Source: an uncultured Megasphaera sp.
Lineage (GTDB): Bacteria > Bacillota > Negativicutes > Veillonellales > Megasphaeraceae
Direction of reading: 5' to 3'
NCBI GenBank assembly: GCA_934193515.1
Contig: CAKPVJ010000012.1
Location: 1-56,464, forward strand
Length of the DNA stretch: 56,464 bases
Shown here one piece after another: positions 34,248 through 42,962 of this stretch. A program made the position numbers and the translations under genes. Positions within the stretch are counted from its first letter, which is position 1; the number at the start of each line of letters is the position of its first letter. Below the pieces are notes generated by a model that saw nothing but the letters and a program-made list of their open reading frames with translations, made no database searches and had not been told where the DNA came from.

Positions 34248-34276
34248 TTGACTTTATGACGGCATATATATAAAAT
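34248..34276 (+). promoter_or_regulatory. Promoter of the pyrBC-carAB operon
   Basis: TTGACT (34248-34253), 17-base spacer, TAAAAT (34271-34276), directly before the attenuator leader. Confidence 0.65.
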
Positions 34277-34289
34277 AATATAAGAATAT

Positions 34290-34425
34290 GACGGAGGTCC
34301 CGTGAGGCCTCGCTATTCACAATGTAGTGATTGTACCTTTAATATAGTCCAGAGAGGCTAAAAAGGGACATATTTTGCCATGCTTATGATATGACCTTGC
34401 CTTTCGGCAGAGGTCTTTTTTTATA
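34290..34425 (+). promoter_or_regulatory. PyrR-type attenuator in the pyrB leader
   Basis: The leader contains AGTCCAGAGAGGCT (34346-34359), which matches the PyrR-binding loop of Bacillus-type pyr leaders, and ends in a terminator hairpin (34393-34417) with seven Ts right before the pyrB ribosome site. By analogy, UMP-bound PyrR would favour the terminator. The pyrR gene is not in this window. Confidence 0.85.
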
Positions 34426-34439
34426 TAAGGAGGATTCCA

Positions 34440-35384
34440 ATGGCTAGTATTCAGGGCAAAAGCCTGTTAGGGCTGCAAGGAGTACCAAAAGAAGATATTG
34501 AAATGATACTGCGAGTGGCAAAAAAAATGAAAGCTGTCGTCAACAGCGGCAACAAGAAATTGTCACTTCTCAAAGGAAAATCGGTTTGCAATATGTTTTG
34601 GGAACCGAGTACGCGTACACGCGGCTCTTTTGAAATGGCAGCCAAATATTTAGGGGCTGATGTTATCAACTTTACCCCGCGCGGCAGCTCGATTCAAAAA
34701 GGCGAAAGCTTTCGGGATACCCTCCTGACTGTTACGGCAATGGGCGTAGATGCGATTGTCATGCGTCAAAAACAAGAAGGCTCGCCATGGTTTGCTGATA
34801 CATGCGTTTCACCGATTATCATCAATGCCGGTGACGGCGCGCATGCGCATCCGACACAAGGCCTGCTCGATTTGTTTACGATTACGGAACGCAAAGGCCA
34901 TATAGACGGCTTGAAAGTGGTCATCGTCGGCGATATCGACCACGGCCGCGTAGCCCGTTCCGATATTTACGGCTTAAAGACGATGGGGGCCGATGTCCAT
35001 TTGGTAGGTCCGCGGACACTGCTGCAGCCGGAATTGGAATCCATGGGCGTAACCGTTCATTATAACTTAGAAGAAGCGATTAAAGATGCCGATGTCATCA
35101 ATGTACTGCGTATTCAAAAAGAACGACAGGGCATTGGCTTCTTCCCAAGCTCCGGTGAATACAATGATTTGTTCGGCATTAATAAAGAACGGCTGGCACT
35201 GGCCAAGAAAGACGTTCTCGTCCTTCATCCGGGCCCAATGAACAGAGGCATTGAAATTGAAACGGATACGTGCTACAGTGACCATTCAGCCATTCAGGAA
35301 CAAGTTAAAAACGGCGTGTCCGTTCGTATGGCTGTATTGTATTTGACAATTATGGGAGGCGATGACGTTGACATTACTCGTTAA
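34440..35384 (+). CDS. pyrB: Aspartate carbamoyltransferase catalytic chain
   Basis: A 314-residue enzyme forming N-carbamoyl-aspartate. It has the carbamoyl-phosphate motif WEPSTRTRGSFEMAAKYLGA, the GDGAHAHPTQGLLDLFTI segment, and LHPGPMNRGIEI. The AAGGAGG site is good. No pyrI regulatory chain follows. The 3' end overlaps the pyrC start. Confidence 0.96.
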   Translation: MASIQGKSLLGLQGVPKEDIEMILRVAKKMKAVVNSGNKKLSLLKGKSVCNMFWEPSTRTRGSFEMAAKYLGADVINFTPRGSSIQKGESFRDTLLTVTAMGVDAIVMRQKQEGSPWFADTCVSPIIINAGDGAHAHPTQGLLDLFTITERKGHIDGLKVVIVGDIDHGRVARSDIYGLKTMGADVHLVGPRTLLQPELESMGVTVHYNLEEAIKDADVINVLRIQKERQGIGFFPSSGEYNDLFGINKERLALAKKDVLVLHPGPMNRGIEIETDTCYSDHSAIQEQVKNGVSVRMAVLYLTIMGGDDVDITR

Positions 35385-36657
35385 AGGCGGAAGAGTCATA
35401 AATCCGGCTGTACAGCAGGATGAAATTTGCGATATTTTGATTGAAAACGGCAAAATCAAAGGCATTGGCAAAAATTTAAATGCCGAAGGTGCTGAAGTAT
35501 ACGATGCATCCGGTCTTGTCGTAGCCCCAGGATTTATTGACATGCACGTTCATCTTCGTCAGCCTGGTCAATCCGGTAAAGAAACAATTAAGACCGGAAC
35601 CCAGGCAGCTGCAGCCGGCGGCATTACGCGCGTCGCCACGATGCCGAATACCAATCCGGTCATTGATAAAGCCATCATCGTTGACGGCATGAAATATAAA
35701 ATTGAAAAAGAAGCGTGCGTAAAAGTCGAAATTATCGGCGCTATTTCCAAGAACTTGGCCGGCGAAGAACTGTCCGGCATGGGCGGCATGGCAAAAGCCG
35801 GTGTCGCAGCGTTTTCCGATGACGGCCGTTATGTAGAAAACTCTGATTTTATGCGCAAAGCCATGGAATATGCCAGCATGTTCCATAAAGTCATTATCGA
35901 TCACTGCGAAGAACAGCGTTTGGTAGAAGGCGGACAGATGCATGAAGGCATCGTTTCCAACCAGTTGGGCTTGAAAGGCCGTCCGGCAGTAGCAGAAGAT
36001 ATTGCTGTAGCTCGTGATATTTTCTTGGCAGAAGCTACGCGCACACCTGTACATATTGCCCATATCAGCACGAAGAATGCCGTAGAATTGGTTCGTCAGG
36101 CCAAAAAACGGGGGGTACAGGTTACAGCAGAAGCGACACCGCAGCATCTGATTTTGACAGATGAAGCACTGCGTACGTATGACCCGCGGTTTAAAGTCAA
36201 CCCGCCGCTGCGCTCGGAAGACCATCGCCAGGCTGTCGTAGAAGGCTTGAAAGACGGCACGATTGATGCGATTGTTACAGATCACGCACCGCATGAATGG
36301 GAAGAAAAAGACCAGGAATTCAACTTGGCACCCAGCGGTTTTGTCGGTTTGGAAACGAGTGTCGGCGCTGTACTGACGTATTTATACCATACAGGTGCGG
36401 TAGACCTGATGACGATTGTCAATGCCATGTCTACGGCACAGGCTAAGATTTTAGGACTCGATGCCGGCGTCATTGCCGAAGGCAAAGATGCAGATTTGAC
36501 AATCCTTGATTTAGATAAAGAATGGACGGTAGATGCTGATAAGTTCTATTCCAAGGGCAAGGCATCGCCGTTTGATGAAATGATATTTAAAGGCAAAGCC
36601 GCCGCTACGATTGTAAACGGCGAATTTGTCATGAAAGATGGGGAGGTTTTACGATGA
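35362..36657 (+). CDS. pyrC: Dihydroorotase (class I)
   Basis: A 431-residue metal amidohydrolase closing carbamoyl-aspartate to dihydroorotate. It has DMHVHLRQPGQSGKETI (metal ligands), the MPNTNPVID segment, IDHCEEQ, HIAHISTKNAVELVRQAK and TDHAPHEWEEK. The ATG at 35362 is only two bases from GGGAGG; the TTG at 35368 has better spacing and could be the real start. Overlaps pyrB by 23 bases and carA by four (ATGA). Confidence 0.94.
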   Translation: MTLTLLVKGGRVINPAVQQDEICDILIENGKIKGIGKNLNAEGAEVYDASGLVVAPGFIDMHVHLRQPGQSGKETIKTGTQAAAAGGITRVATMPNTNPVIDKAIIVDGMKYKIEKEACVKVEIIGAISKNLAGEELSGMGGMAKAGVAAFSDDGRYVENSDFMRKAMEYASMFHKVIIDHCEEQRLVEGGQMHEGIVSNQLGLKGRPAVAEDIAVARDIFLAEATRTPVHIAHISTKNAVELVRQAKKRGVQVTAEATPQHLILTDEALRTYDPRFKVNPPLRSEDHRQAVVEGLKDGTIDAIVTDHAPHEWEEKDQEFNLAPSGFVGLETSVGAVLTYLYHTGAVDLMTIVNAMSTAQAKILGLDAGVIAEGKDADLTILDLDKEWTVDADKFYSKGKASPFDEMIFKGKAAATIVNGEFVMKDGEVLR

Positions 36658-37712
36658 AGGGTGTTCTCATTTTAGAGAATGGACAAAAATTTTATGGCCA
36701 GTTGCTCATGGAAGAACCGGCTGTTGGCGAAGTCGTATTTAATACAGGCATGACTGGCTACCAAGAAACATTTACAGACCCGTCGTATGCCGGACAGATT
36801 ATTACTATGACCTATCCATTGATTGGCAACTACGGCCTGTTCCATGAAATTGAACAGGCTGACCGTCCGTATGCAGCAGGTTTTGTCGTCAGTGAACTGT
36901 GCGATCAGCCGAGCAACTGGCAGAACGAAGGCGAATTATCTACCTTTATTCGTACGCACCATATCTCCTGCTTGTACGGTGTAGATACACGTGCCGTTAC
37001 GCGCGCTATCCGCAGCCAAGGCGTTATGAAAGGTGTCATTGTACCGGCTGACATGGCTGAAAATGCCATCAAAGAATTGTTTGATACGCCGTTGGAAACC
37101 CAGGTCGTACGCCGCGTTACGACGAAAGAAATTCAGCATATGGGCGATGGTAAATTCCATGTTGCTGTCATGGATTATGGCGCAAAACGCAACATCCTTC
37201 GCGAATTGGTACATAATGGCTGCCGCTTGACGATTTTCCCAGCAGAAACGAAAGCCGAAGATGTATTGGCTGTTAATCCTGATGGCATTTTCCTCAGCAA
37301 CGGCCCTGGCGATCCGAAAGACGTACCGTATATTGTAGAAGAAGTCAAAAAAATGATTGGCAAAAAGCCGATTTTTGGTATTTGTTTGGGACTGCAGATG
37401 CTGGGACAGGCATTGGGTGGTAAGACAATGAAATTAAAATTCGGCCATCGCGGTGCCAACCATCCGGTCAAAGATGTTCGCACAGGCCGCGTATATATTA
37501 CATCCCAGAACCATGGCTATGTTGTCGATGAAAAAACATTGCCGTCCGATGTCATTATTACACACCGCAACTTGCATGATAATACATTGGAAGGCTTTGA
37601 ATGCCCGTCGAAAAAAATTATGTGTGTTCAGTATCATCCGGAAGCTTCACCGGGACCGACTGATAACTTGTATTTATTTGAACAGTTTATCAAAATGATG
37701 GAGGAAAACTAA
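36654..37712 (+). CDS. carA: Carbamoyl phosphate synthase, small (glutaminase) chain
   Basis: A 352-residue glutamine amidotransferase chain. N-terminal half GVLILENGQKFYGQLLMEEP and GMTGYQETFTDPSYAGQII; C-terminal class-I amidotransferase with the nucleophile in FGICLGLQMLGQALGG and the His-Glu pair in QYHPEASPGP. Overlaps pyrC by ATGA; carB begins one base after its stop. Confidence 0.96.
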   Translation: MKGVLILENGQKFYGQLLMEEPAVGEVVFNTGMTGYQETFTDPSYAGQIITMTYPLIGNYGLFHEIEQADRPYAAGFVVSELCDQPSNWQNEGELSTFIRTHHISCLYGVDTRAVTRAIRSQGVMKGVIVPADMAENAIKELFDTPLETQVVRRVTTKEIQHMGDGKFHVAVMDYGAKRNILRELVHNGCRLTIFPAETKAEDVLAVNPDGIFLSNGPGDPKDVPYIVEEVKKMIGKKPIFGICLGLQMLGQALGGKTMKLKFGHRGANHPVKDVRTGRVYITSQNHGYVVDEKTLPSDVIITHRNLHDNTLEGFECPSKKIMCVQYHPEASPGPTDNLYLFEQFIKMMEEN

Positions 37713-37713
37713 C

Positions 37714-40700
37714 ATGGTAGAAGGATTGAAGAAAGTACTCGTTATTGGATCCGGCCCTATCATTATCGGCCAGGCAGCAGAATTTGACTATGCAGGCACA
37801 CAGGCTTGCCGGGCTTTGAAAGAAGAAGGACTGGAAGTTGTCCTCATCAACAGCAACCCGGCTACGATTATGACGGATGAAGATATTGCCGACCGTGTAT
37901 ATGTCGAACCGATTTCACTGGATTATGTAACAGAAGTTATTGAAAAAGAACGCCCTGACGGCTTGCTGGCAACGTTGGGCGGCCAGGTAGGCCTCAACAT
38001 GGCAGTAGAACTTGCCAACGCAGGCGTTTTGGAAAAATATAATGTCAAACTGTTGGGCACGCATCTTTCGGCTATTGAAGAAGCAGAAGACCGTGAACTT
38101 TTCAAAAAAGCCATGAAAGACATCAACCAGCCTGTACCGGAAAGTGATATTTTTGAAGATGTACAGTCTGCCGTTGATTTTGCCGATAAAATTGGCTATC
38201 CGATTATCGTTCGTCCGGCCTTTACCCTTGGCGGTACAGGCGGCGGTATTGCCAAAGATGAAGAAGAACTCTTTATGATTGCTACCCGCGGCATCAAACT
38301 CAGCCCGATTCATCAGATTTTGGTAGAACGCTCCGTAGCCGGCTGGAAAGAAATCGAATACGAAGTCATGCGTGATAAAGCCGATAACTGCATTATCGTC
38401 TGCAACATGGAAAACATCGACCCTGTCGGCATTCATACAGGCGACTCCATCGTCGTAGCGCCCAGTCAGACGCTGAATGATTTGCAGTACCAGATGCTGC
38501 GTACGGCATCGTTGGCTATTATCCGCCGCTTAAAGATTGAAGGGGGCTGCAACGTACAGTACGCTCTCGACCCGAACAGCAACCAGTACTATGTTATCGA
38601 AGTAAACCCGCGTGTCAGCCGTTCTTCTGCGCTCGCATCCAAAGCAACAGGCTATCCGATTGCTAAAGTAGCGGCTAAAGTAGCAACGGGCTTGACGCTG
38701 GACCAGATTACCAACGCCGTAACGGGCAAAACAACGGCTTGCTTTGAACCGACACTGGACTACTGCGTTGTCAAATTCCCGCGCTGGCCTTTTGAAAAAT
38801 TTGCCTTGGCAGATAAGACATTGGGCACGCAAATGAAAGCAACCGGCGAAGTTATGTCCTTGGATCGCTGCTTTGAAGGTGCCTTGCTCAAAGCCGTACG
38901 TTCCTTGGAAATCGGCGTCAACTACTTGAGCATGAAGAAACTGGAAAGCAAAAACATCATTGAAATTGCTGAACTCTTGTCCAAACAGGATGACGAACGC
39001 CTCTTTGTCGTTACGCAGGCACTGCGTTTAGGCATTAGCGAAGAAAAAATTCACAATATTACTGGCTATGACATGTGGTTTATCAATAAAATCAAAAACA
39101 TCGTTGATTTGGAAGAAGACCTCAAAGAAAACGGCATGAACGAAGACAACATGCGTCTGGCAAAACGCTACAGCATGCCCGATGTAATTATTGCCGGATT
39201 TGTCGGCAAGACAGAAGAAGAAGTCCGCAATTTCCGCGTTAGCAAGGACATTACACCGACATTCAAGATGGTTGATACCTGCGCTGCTGAATTTGAAGCG
39301 GCTACACCGTATTACTATTCCTGCTATGCCGCTGAAGACGAAGTCAAACCGCTCGGTGACAAGAGTGTTATCGTTCTTGGTTCTGGCCCGATTCGTATCG
39401 GTCAGGGCATTGAATTTGACTACTGCTCCGTTCATTCTGCCTGGGCACTGCGCAAAGCCGGCATGAACAGCATCATTGTCAATAACAACCCGGAAACAGT
39501 AAGTACGGACTTTGATACATCAGACAGCCTGTATTTTGAACCGCTTACGGTAGAAGATGTTATGGCTGTTGTCGATAAAGAAAAACCAGTCGGCGTCATC
39601 TGCCAGTTTGGCGGCCAAACAGCGATTAACTTGGCAGCTCCGTTGGCTAAACGAGGCGTTAAAGTCTTAGGGACCTCTGTAGAAGGCATGGACCGTGCAG
39701 AAGACCGTGAACGCTTTGATGAAGTCTTGTCTAAACTGAATATTCCTCGTCCGGACGGCCGGATTGCGACAAGCGATAAAGAAGCGATGAAAGTTTCTCA
39801 GGAATTGGAATTCCCGCTTATCGTTCGTCCGTCTTATGTCCTCGGTGGCCGTGCGATGGAAATCGTTTACAACGAAAAAGAATTGGAACGGTATCTCCGT
39901 GAAGCCGTTATTGCTTCTCCGGACCATCCTATCCTCATCGATGAATATATGGTAGGCCGTGAAGTAGAAGTCGATGCAGTTGCCGACGGCACGGATGTAT
40001 ATATTCCGGGCATTATGGAACAGGTCGAACGCGCCGGCGTTCACTCCGGCGACTCCATTGCTGTATATCCGCCGCAGCATTTGGATCAGGATATGATTGA
40101 CCAAATCGTCGATTATACGACACGTATTTCCTTGGAACTGCAGGTTAAAGGCTCTGTCAATATCCAGTTTGTCGTATCCAAAGGCAAATTGTATATTATC
40201 GAAGTCAACCCGCGTTCCAGCCGTACTGTACCGTTCCTGAGCAAAGTAACGCATTTCCCGATTGTTGAAATCGCTACGCGGATTGCTTTGGGCGAAACAT
40301 TGAAAGACATGGGCTACGGCAGCGGTTTGATGCCGGCTAAATCCCATGTAGCTGCGAAAGCACCGGTATTCTCCTTCAGTAAGATTGGCTTGGCTGAAAT
40401 CGCTCTTGGGCCGGAAATGAAATCTACGGGCGAAGTTATGGGTATTGGCAAATCCTATTCGGAAGCATTGTACAAAGCCGTCAATGGGGCTAAAATGCGG
40501 ATTCCGGCAGGCGGCACGATTTTGGTTACCGTCGCAGACCGCGATAAAGCAGAAGCACTGCAGCTGGCACACGGCTTCAAAGACTTGGGCTATCACATCA
40601 TTGCCACAGAAGGTACAGGCAAATACTTCAATGAAAACGGCATGCCGGTCGATGTTGTCCGTAAGATTCACGAAAGCGGCGAAAACATTGCTACCCTCAT

Positions 40701-40920
40701 TCGCAGCGGCAAGATAGACTTGGTTCTCAACACGCTTACATATGGCAAACATCCGGAACGCGATGGCTTCAACCTTCGCCGTATGGCCGTAGAACTGGCA
40801 GTTCCCTGCCTTACATCTCTGGATACAGCTCGTGAAGTACTCCGCGTATTTGCCAATAAAGGCAAAAATGACGGCTATCATCATGTAGCTGCATTGCAGG
40901 ACTATGATATGGATAAATAA
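37714..40920 (+). CDS. carB: Carbamoyl phosphate synthase, large chain
   Basis: A 1068-residue chain with two homologous ATP-grasp halves (GSGPIIIGQAAEFDYAGTQA at the start; GSGPIRIGQGIEFDYCSVHS around residue 555) and a C-terminal MGS-like regulatory domain (from about 935). It makes carbamoyl phosphate from glutamine-derived ammonia, bicarbonate and two ATP. Full length. As only one carAB pair is visible, it probably also serves arginine synthesis. Confidence 0.97.
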   Translation: MVEGLKKVLVIGSGPIIIGQAAEFDYAGTQACRALKEEGLEVVLINSNPATIMTDEDIADRVYVEPISLDYVTEVIEKERPDGLLATLGGQVGLNMAVELANAGVLEKYNVKLLGTHLSAIEEAEDRELFKKAMKDINQPVPESDIFEDVQSAVDFADKIGYPIIVRPAFTLGGTGGGIAKDEEELFMIATRGIKLSPIHQILVERSVAGWKEIEYEVMRDKADNCIIVCNMENIDPVGIHTGDSIVVAPSQTLNDLQYQMLRTASLAIIRRLKIEGGCNVQYALDPNSNQYYVIEVNPRVSRSSALASKATGYPIAKVAAKVATGLTLDQITNAVTGKTTACFEPTLDYCVVKFPRWPFEKFALADKTLGTQMKATGEVMSLDRCFEGALLKAVRSLEIGVNYLSMKKLESKNIIEIAELLSKQDDERLFVVTQALRLGISEEKIHNITGYDMWFINKIKNIVDLEEDLKENGMNEDNMRLAKRYSMPDVIIAGFVGKTEEEVRNFRVSKDITPTFKMVDTCAAEFEAATPYYYSCYAAEDEVKPLGDKSVIVLGSGPIRIGQGIEFDYCSVHSAWALRKAGMNSIIVNNNPETVSTDFDTSDSLYFEPLTVEDVMAVVDKEKPVGVICQFGGQTAINLAAPLAKRGVKVLGTSVEGMDRAEDRERFDEVLSKLNIPRPDGRIATSDKEAMKVSQELEFPLIVRPSYVLGGRAMEIVYNEKELERYLREAVIASPDHPILIDEYMVGREVEVDAVADGTDVYIPGIMEQVERAGVHSGDSIAVYPPQHLDQDMIDQIVDYTTRISLELQVKGSVNIQFVVSKGKLYIIEVNPRSSRTVPFLSKVTHFPIVEIATRIALGETLKDMGYGSGLMPAKSHVAAKAPVFSFSKIGLAEIALGPEMKSTGEVMGIGKSYSEALYKAVNGAKMRIPAGGTILVTVADRDKAEALQLAHGFKDLGYHIIATEGTGKYFNENGMPVDVVRKIHESGENIATLIRSGKIDLVLNTLTYGKHPERDGFNLRRMAVELAVPCLTSLDTAREVLRVFANKGKNDGYHHVAALQDYDMDK

Positions 40921-40949
40921 TATGCAGCCTAGATAGAACGGCTGCTTGG

Positions 40950-40987
40950 ATGAAGCTCTTCCGCATGAGAAGGGCTTCATTTTTTTG
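40950..40987 (+). terminator. Terminator of the pyrBC-carAB operon
   Basis: TGAAGC-TCTTC-loop-GAGAA-GGGCTTCA stem followed by seven Ts. Confidence 0.85.
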
Positions 40988-41058
40988 TATAATAAGTATA
41001 TTTAAAAGTAAAAAAACAGAGAAAATGTTGATTTTATGTAAATATTACAACATTCATC

Positions 41059-41087
41059 TTGACACAATATGAAAATGCATATATAAT
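41059..41087 (+). promoter_or_regulatory. Promoter of the arg operon
   Basis: Consensus TTGACA (41059-41064), 17-base spacer and TATAAT (41082-41087), about 75 bases upstream of argC. Confidence 0.85.
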
Positions 41088-41102
41088 GAATAAAAATTCA
41101 AT
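41085..41102 (+). promoter_or_regulatory. ARG box (ArgR/AhrC operator)
   Basis: AATGAATAAAAATTCAAT matches the ARG-box consensus of ArgR/AhrC. It overlaps the end of the -10 element and the expected start of transcription, so bound repressor would block initiation when arginine is plentiful. Confidence 0.8.
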
Positions 41103-41161
41103 TAATAACAAGATGCAGCATTTGTCCGCATCGACGTATAGAGGAATGGAGATAGGTTGGC

Positions 41162-42106
41162 ATGACAAAAGTATTTATTGATGGACATGAAGGTACGACA
41201 GGACTTAGAATTCACGAACGGTTGCAGCATCGGGATGATATTGAACTGATTCCCATTGCCGAAGAACTGCGCAAAGATCCGGCAGCTATCAAAGCATGTA
41301 TGAAGCAGGCCGACATCGCATTTCTTTGCCTACCCGATGCGGCGGCAAAAGAAGCAGTCGAACTGGCAGCTGATTGTCATGTCCGAATCATTGATACGTC
41401 TACAGCCCATCGAACAGCTACCGGATGGACATACGGCTTTCCGGAATTATCTCCGCAGCAGACAGAAAAAATTGCTGCCAGCGACAGAGTCGGCAATCCG
41501 GGATGTCATGCCAGCGGCGTTATTTCGTTGGTACAGCCTCTTGTACAGGCAGGCATCATGCCGGCGGCCTACCCTGTATCTGCTGTTTCGCTGACTGGCT
41601 ACAGCGGCGGTGGCAAAAGAATGATTGGCCAGTATGAAAGCAACGATAAAAGCGATGAACTGCTGGCTCCGCGGCAGTACGGACTGGTACAGAAGCATAA
41701 ACATTTGAAAGAAATTGTGGCTGTCTGCGGACTGGCACACGAACCGATTTTTTCGCCGATTGTCGATGATTATTACAGCGGTATGGAAGTCATGGTGCCG
41801 CTGTTTACGGCCCTGCTCAACGGAACGCCGACCATGCAGGATGTATGGCAGGCACTGGCTGCGCATTATGAAAATTGTCCCTTTGTCCATGTACTGCCCC
41901 TTGGCGAAGACAAAGGCGGCTTTATCGCAGCCAACAGCCTCAGCGGCTATGATGACATGGAAATCATCGTTTCCGGCAATGACGAACGCATTGTCTTGAC
42001 TTCGTTGTTTGACAATCTGGGCAAAGGCGCATCAGGTGCCGCTATCCAGAACATGAATATTATGATGGGTGTAGACCCTAAAACAGGACTGAACCTATTG
42101 AAATAA
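41162..42106 (+). CDS. argC: N-acetyl-gamma-glutamyl-phosphate reductase (short type)
   Basis: A 314-residue NADP-dependent reductase of the shorter ArgC2 type. It has the dinucleotide loop DGHEGTTGLRIHERL, the catalytic cysteine in GNPGCHASG, and AVSLTGYSGGGKRMI. Third step of ornithine synthesis. First gene of the arg operon, behind promoter and ARG box. Confidence 0.93.
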   Translation: MTKVFIDGHEGTTGLRIHERLQHRDDIELIPIAEELRKDPAAIKACMKQADIAFLCLPDAAAKEAVELAADCHVRIIDTSTAHRTATGWTYGFPELSPQQTEKIAASDRVGNPGCHASGVISLVQPLVQAGIMPAAYPVSAVSLTGYSGGGKRMIGQYESNDKSDELLAPRQYGLVQKHKHLKEIVAVCGLAHEPIFSPIVDDYYSGMEVMVPLFTALLNGTPTMQDVWQALAAHYENCPFVHVLPLGEDKGGFIAANSLSGYDDMEIIVSGNDERIVLTSLFDNLGKGASGAAIQNMNIMMGVDPKTGLNLLK

Positions 42107-42145
42107 ATACATGACATCCGTATTAGAAAGAAAGGTGGAGATCGT

Positions 42146-42859
42146 ATGAAACAGGGACAAGATACAGCAAGTATTCCTCAAGGCTTTTTGACAGCGGGAA
42201 CGTACAGCGGTCTTTGTGATATGCGGATAAAACTGGATGTAGCGGCTTTTGTCAGCCCTGCGAATTGCTCTATTCTTATTTCTGATACGGCTGGCTGCAG
42301 GCAGTATACGGGTAAAGCCGTACTGCTGCATAATGGCATGGCACTACCTCAAAATGCGCGGGGACAAGAAATCAAAACCGAAGTGTGTCAGGCTATTGCA
42401 GCGCATATGCATCTTTCCGTAACAGACGTTGTCTTTGCAGCGCAAGGCATTCAAGGTCAGTTCCGTCCGTCTCGTCTTATCAACAGTTTAGAAACGCTGA
42501 CAGCCGCCTTGGCGTCGAGTCATATCGACCAAGTGGGCGCAGTATTGGATAATACAGGCGATTTGACGTATTGTACAATACCGGCGGGCAACCAAAGTAT
42601 GCTATGCGGCATGGCCGCTGACGGTACACGAGAAAAAGCCGGATTAAGTGTGATACTGACAGATGCTGACGTGACGCCCCAACAATGGCAGGAAGCCATA
42701 GAACAATGCCGTCAAACCATCGACTTAGAAGAATTTACGTTGATTTGTATGGCCAATGGCGCGGCCAAGAAACCTATGTCTGTTTCACAATTGGCAGATG
42801 CTGTACAGAATCTTTGCAGACAGTTGGGATTTCAAGTATCCTTGCAGGCATGTTCCTAG
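42146..42859 (+). CDS. ArgJ-derived short protein in the argJ position
   Basis: A 237-residue protein between argC and argB, where argJ normally lies. The N-terminal part follows ArgJ: PQGFLTAGTYSGLCDMRIKL, an AAFVSP-ISDTAG segment, and VVFAAQGIQGQFRPSRLINS in place of the ArgJ VLVASTGVIGxPLP segment. Near the end GLSVILTDADVTPQQWQEAI resembles the start of the ArgJ beta chain (MLAFITTDA). The self-cleavage site with its nucleophilic Thr (usually ATM) is not there, and most of the beta chain (about 170 residues) is missing. It has a good ribosome site and no frameshift. It may be a non-catalytic relic or a new activity; real ArgJ activity must then be elsewhere. Confidence 0.6.
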   Translation: MKQGQDTASIPQGFLTAGTYSGLCDMRIKLDVAAFVSPANCSILISDTAGCRQYTGKAVLLHNGMALPQNARGQEIKTEVCQAIAAHMHLSVTDVVFAAQGIQGQFRPSRLINSLETLTAALASSHIDQVGAVLDNTGDLTYCTIPAGNQSMLCGMAADGTREKAGLSVILTDADVTPQQWQEAIEQCRQTIDLEEFTLICMANGAAKKPMSVSQLADAVQNLCRQLGFQVSLQACS

Positions 42860-42887
42860 TATAGCGAATAGAAATTTATATATTCCT

Positions 42888-42928
42888 GTGGTACAATGAA
42901 ACAGGTATCATCTTGTTTCTTGTACCAC
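42888..42928 (+). repeat. Hairpin between the ArgJ-like gene and argB
   Basis: GTGGTACAATGAAAC pairs with GTTTCTTGTACCAC (one bulged base). There is no T-run, so it is more likely an RNA processing or stability element than a terminator. It lies in a 103-base gap inside the operon. Confidence 0.55.
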
Positions 42929-42962
42929 TTTATATTTCATGGAAACAGGGAGGAATTACGTA

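Noticed and set aside
36936..40980. Long antisense frames in carA and carB (for example 39667-40980)
   Set aside because: Shadows of well-conserved genes, with no start signals and no recognisable domains.
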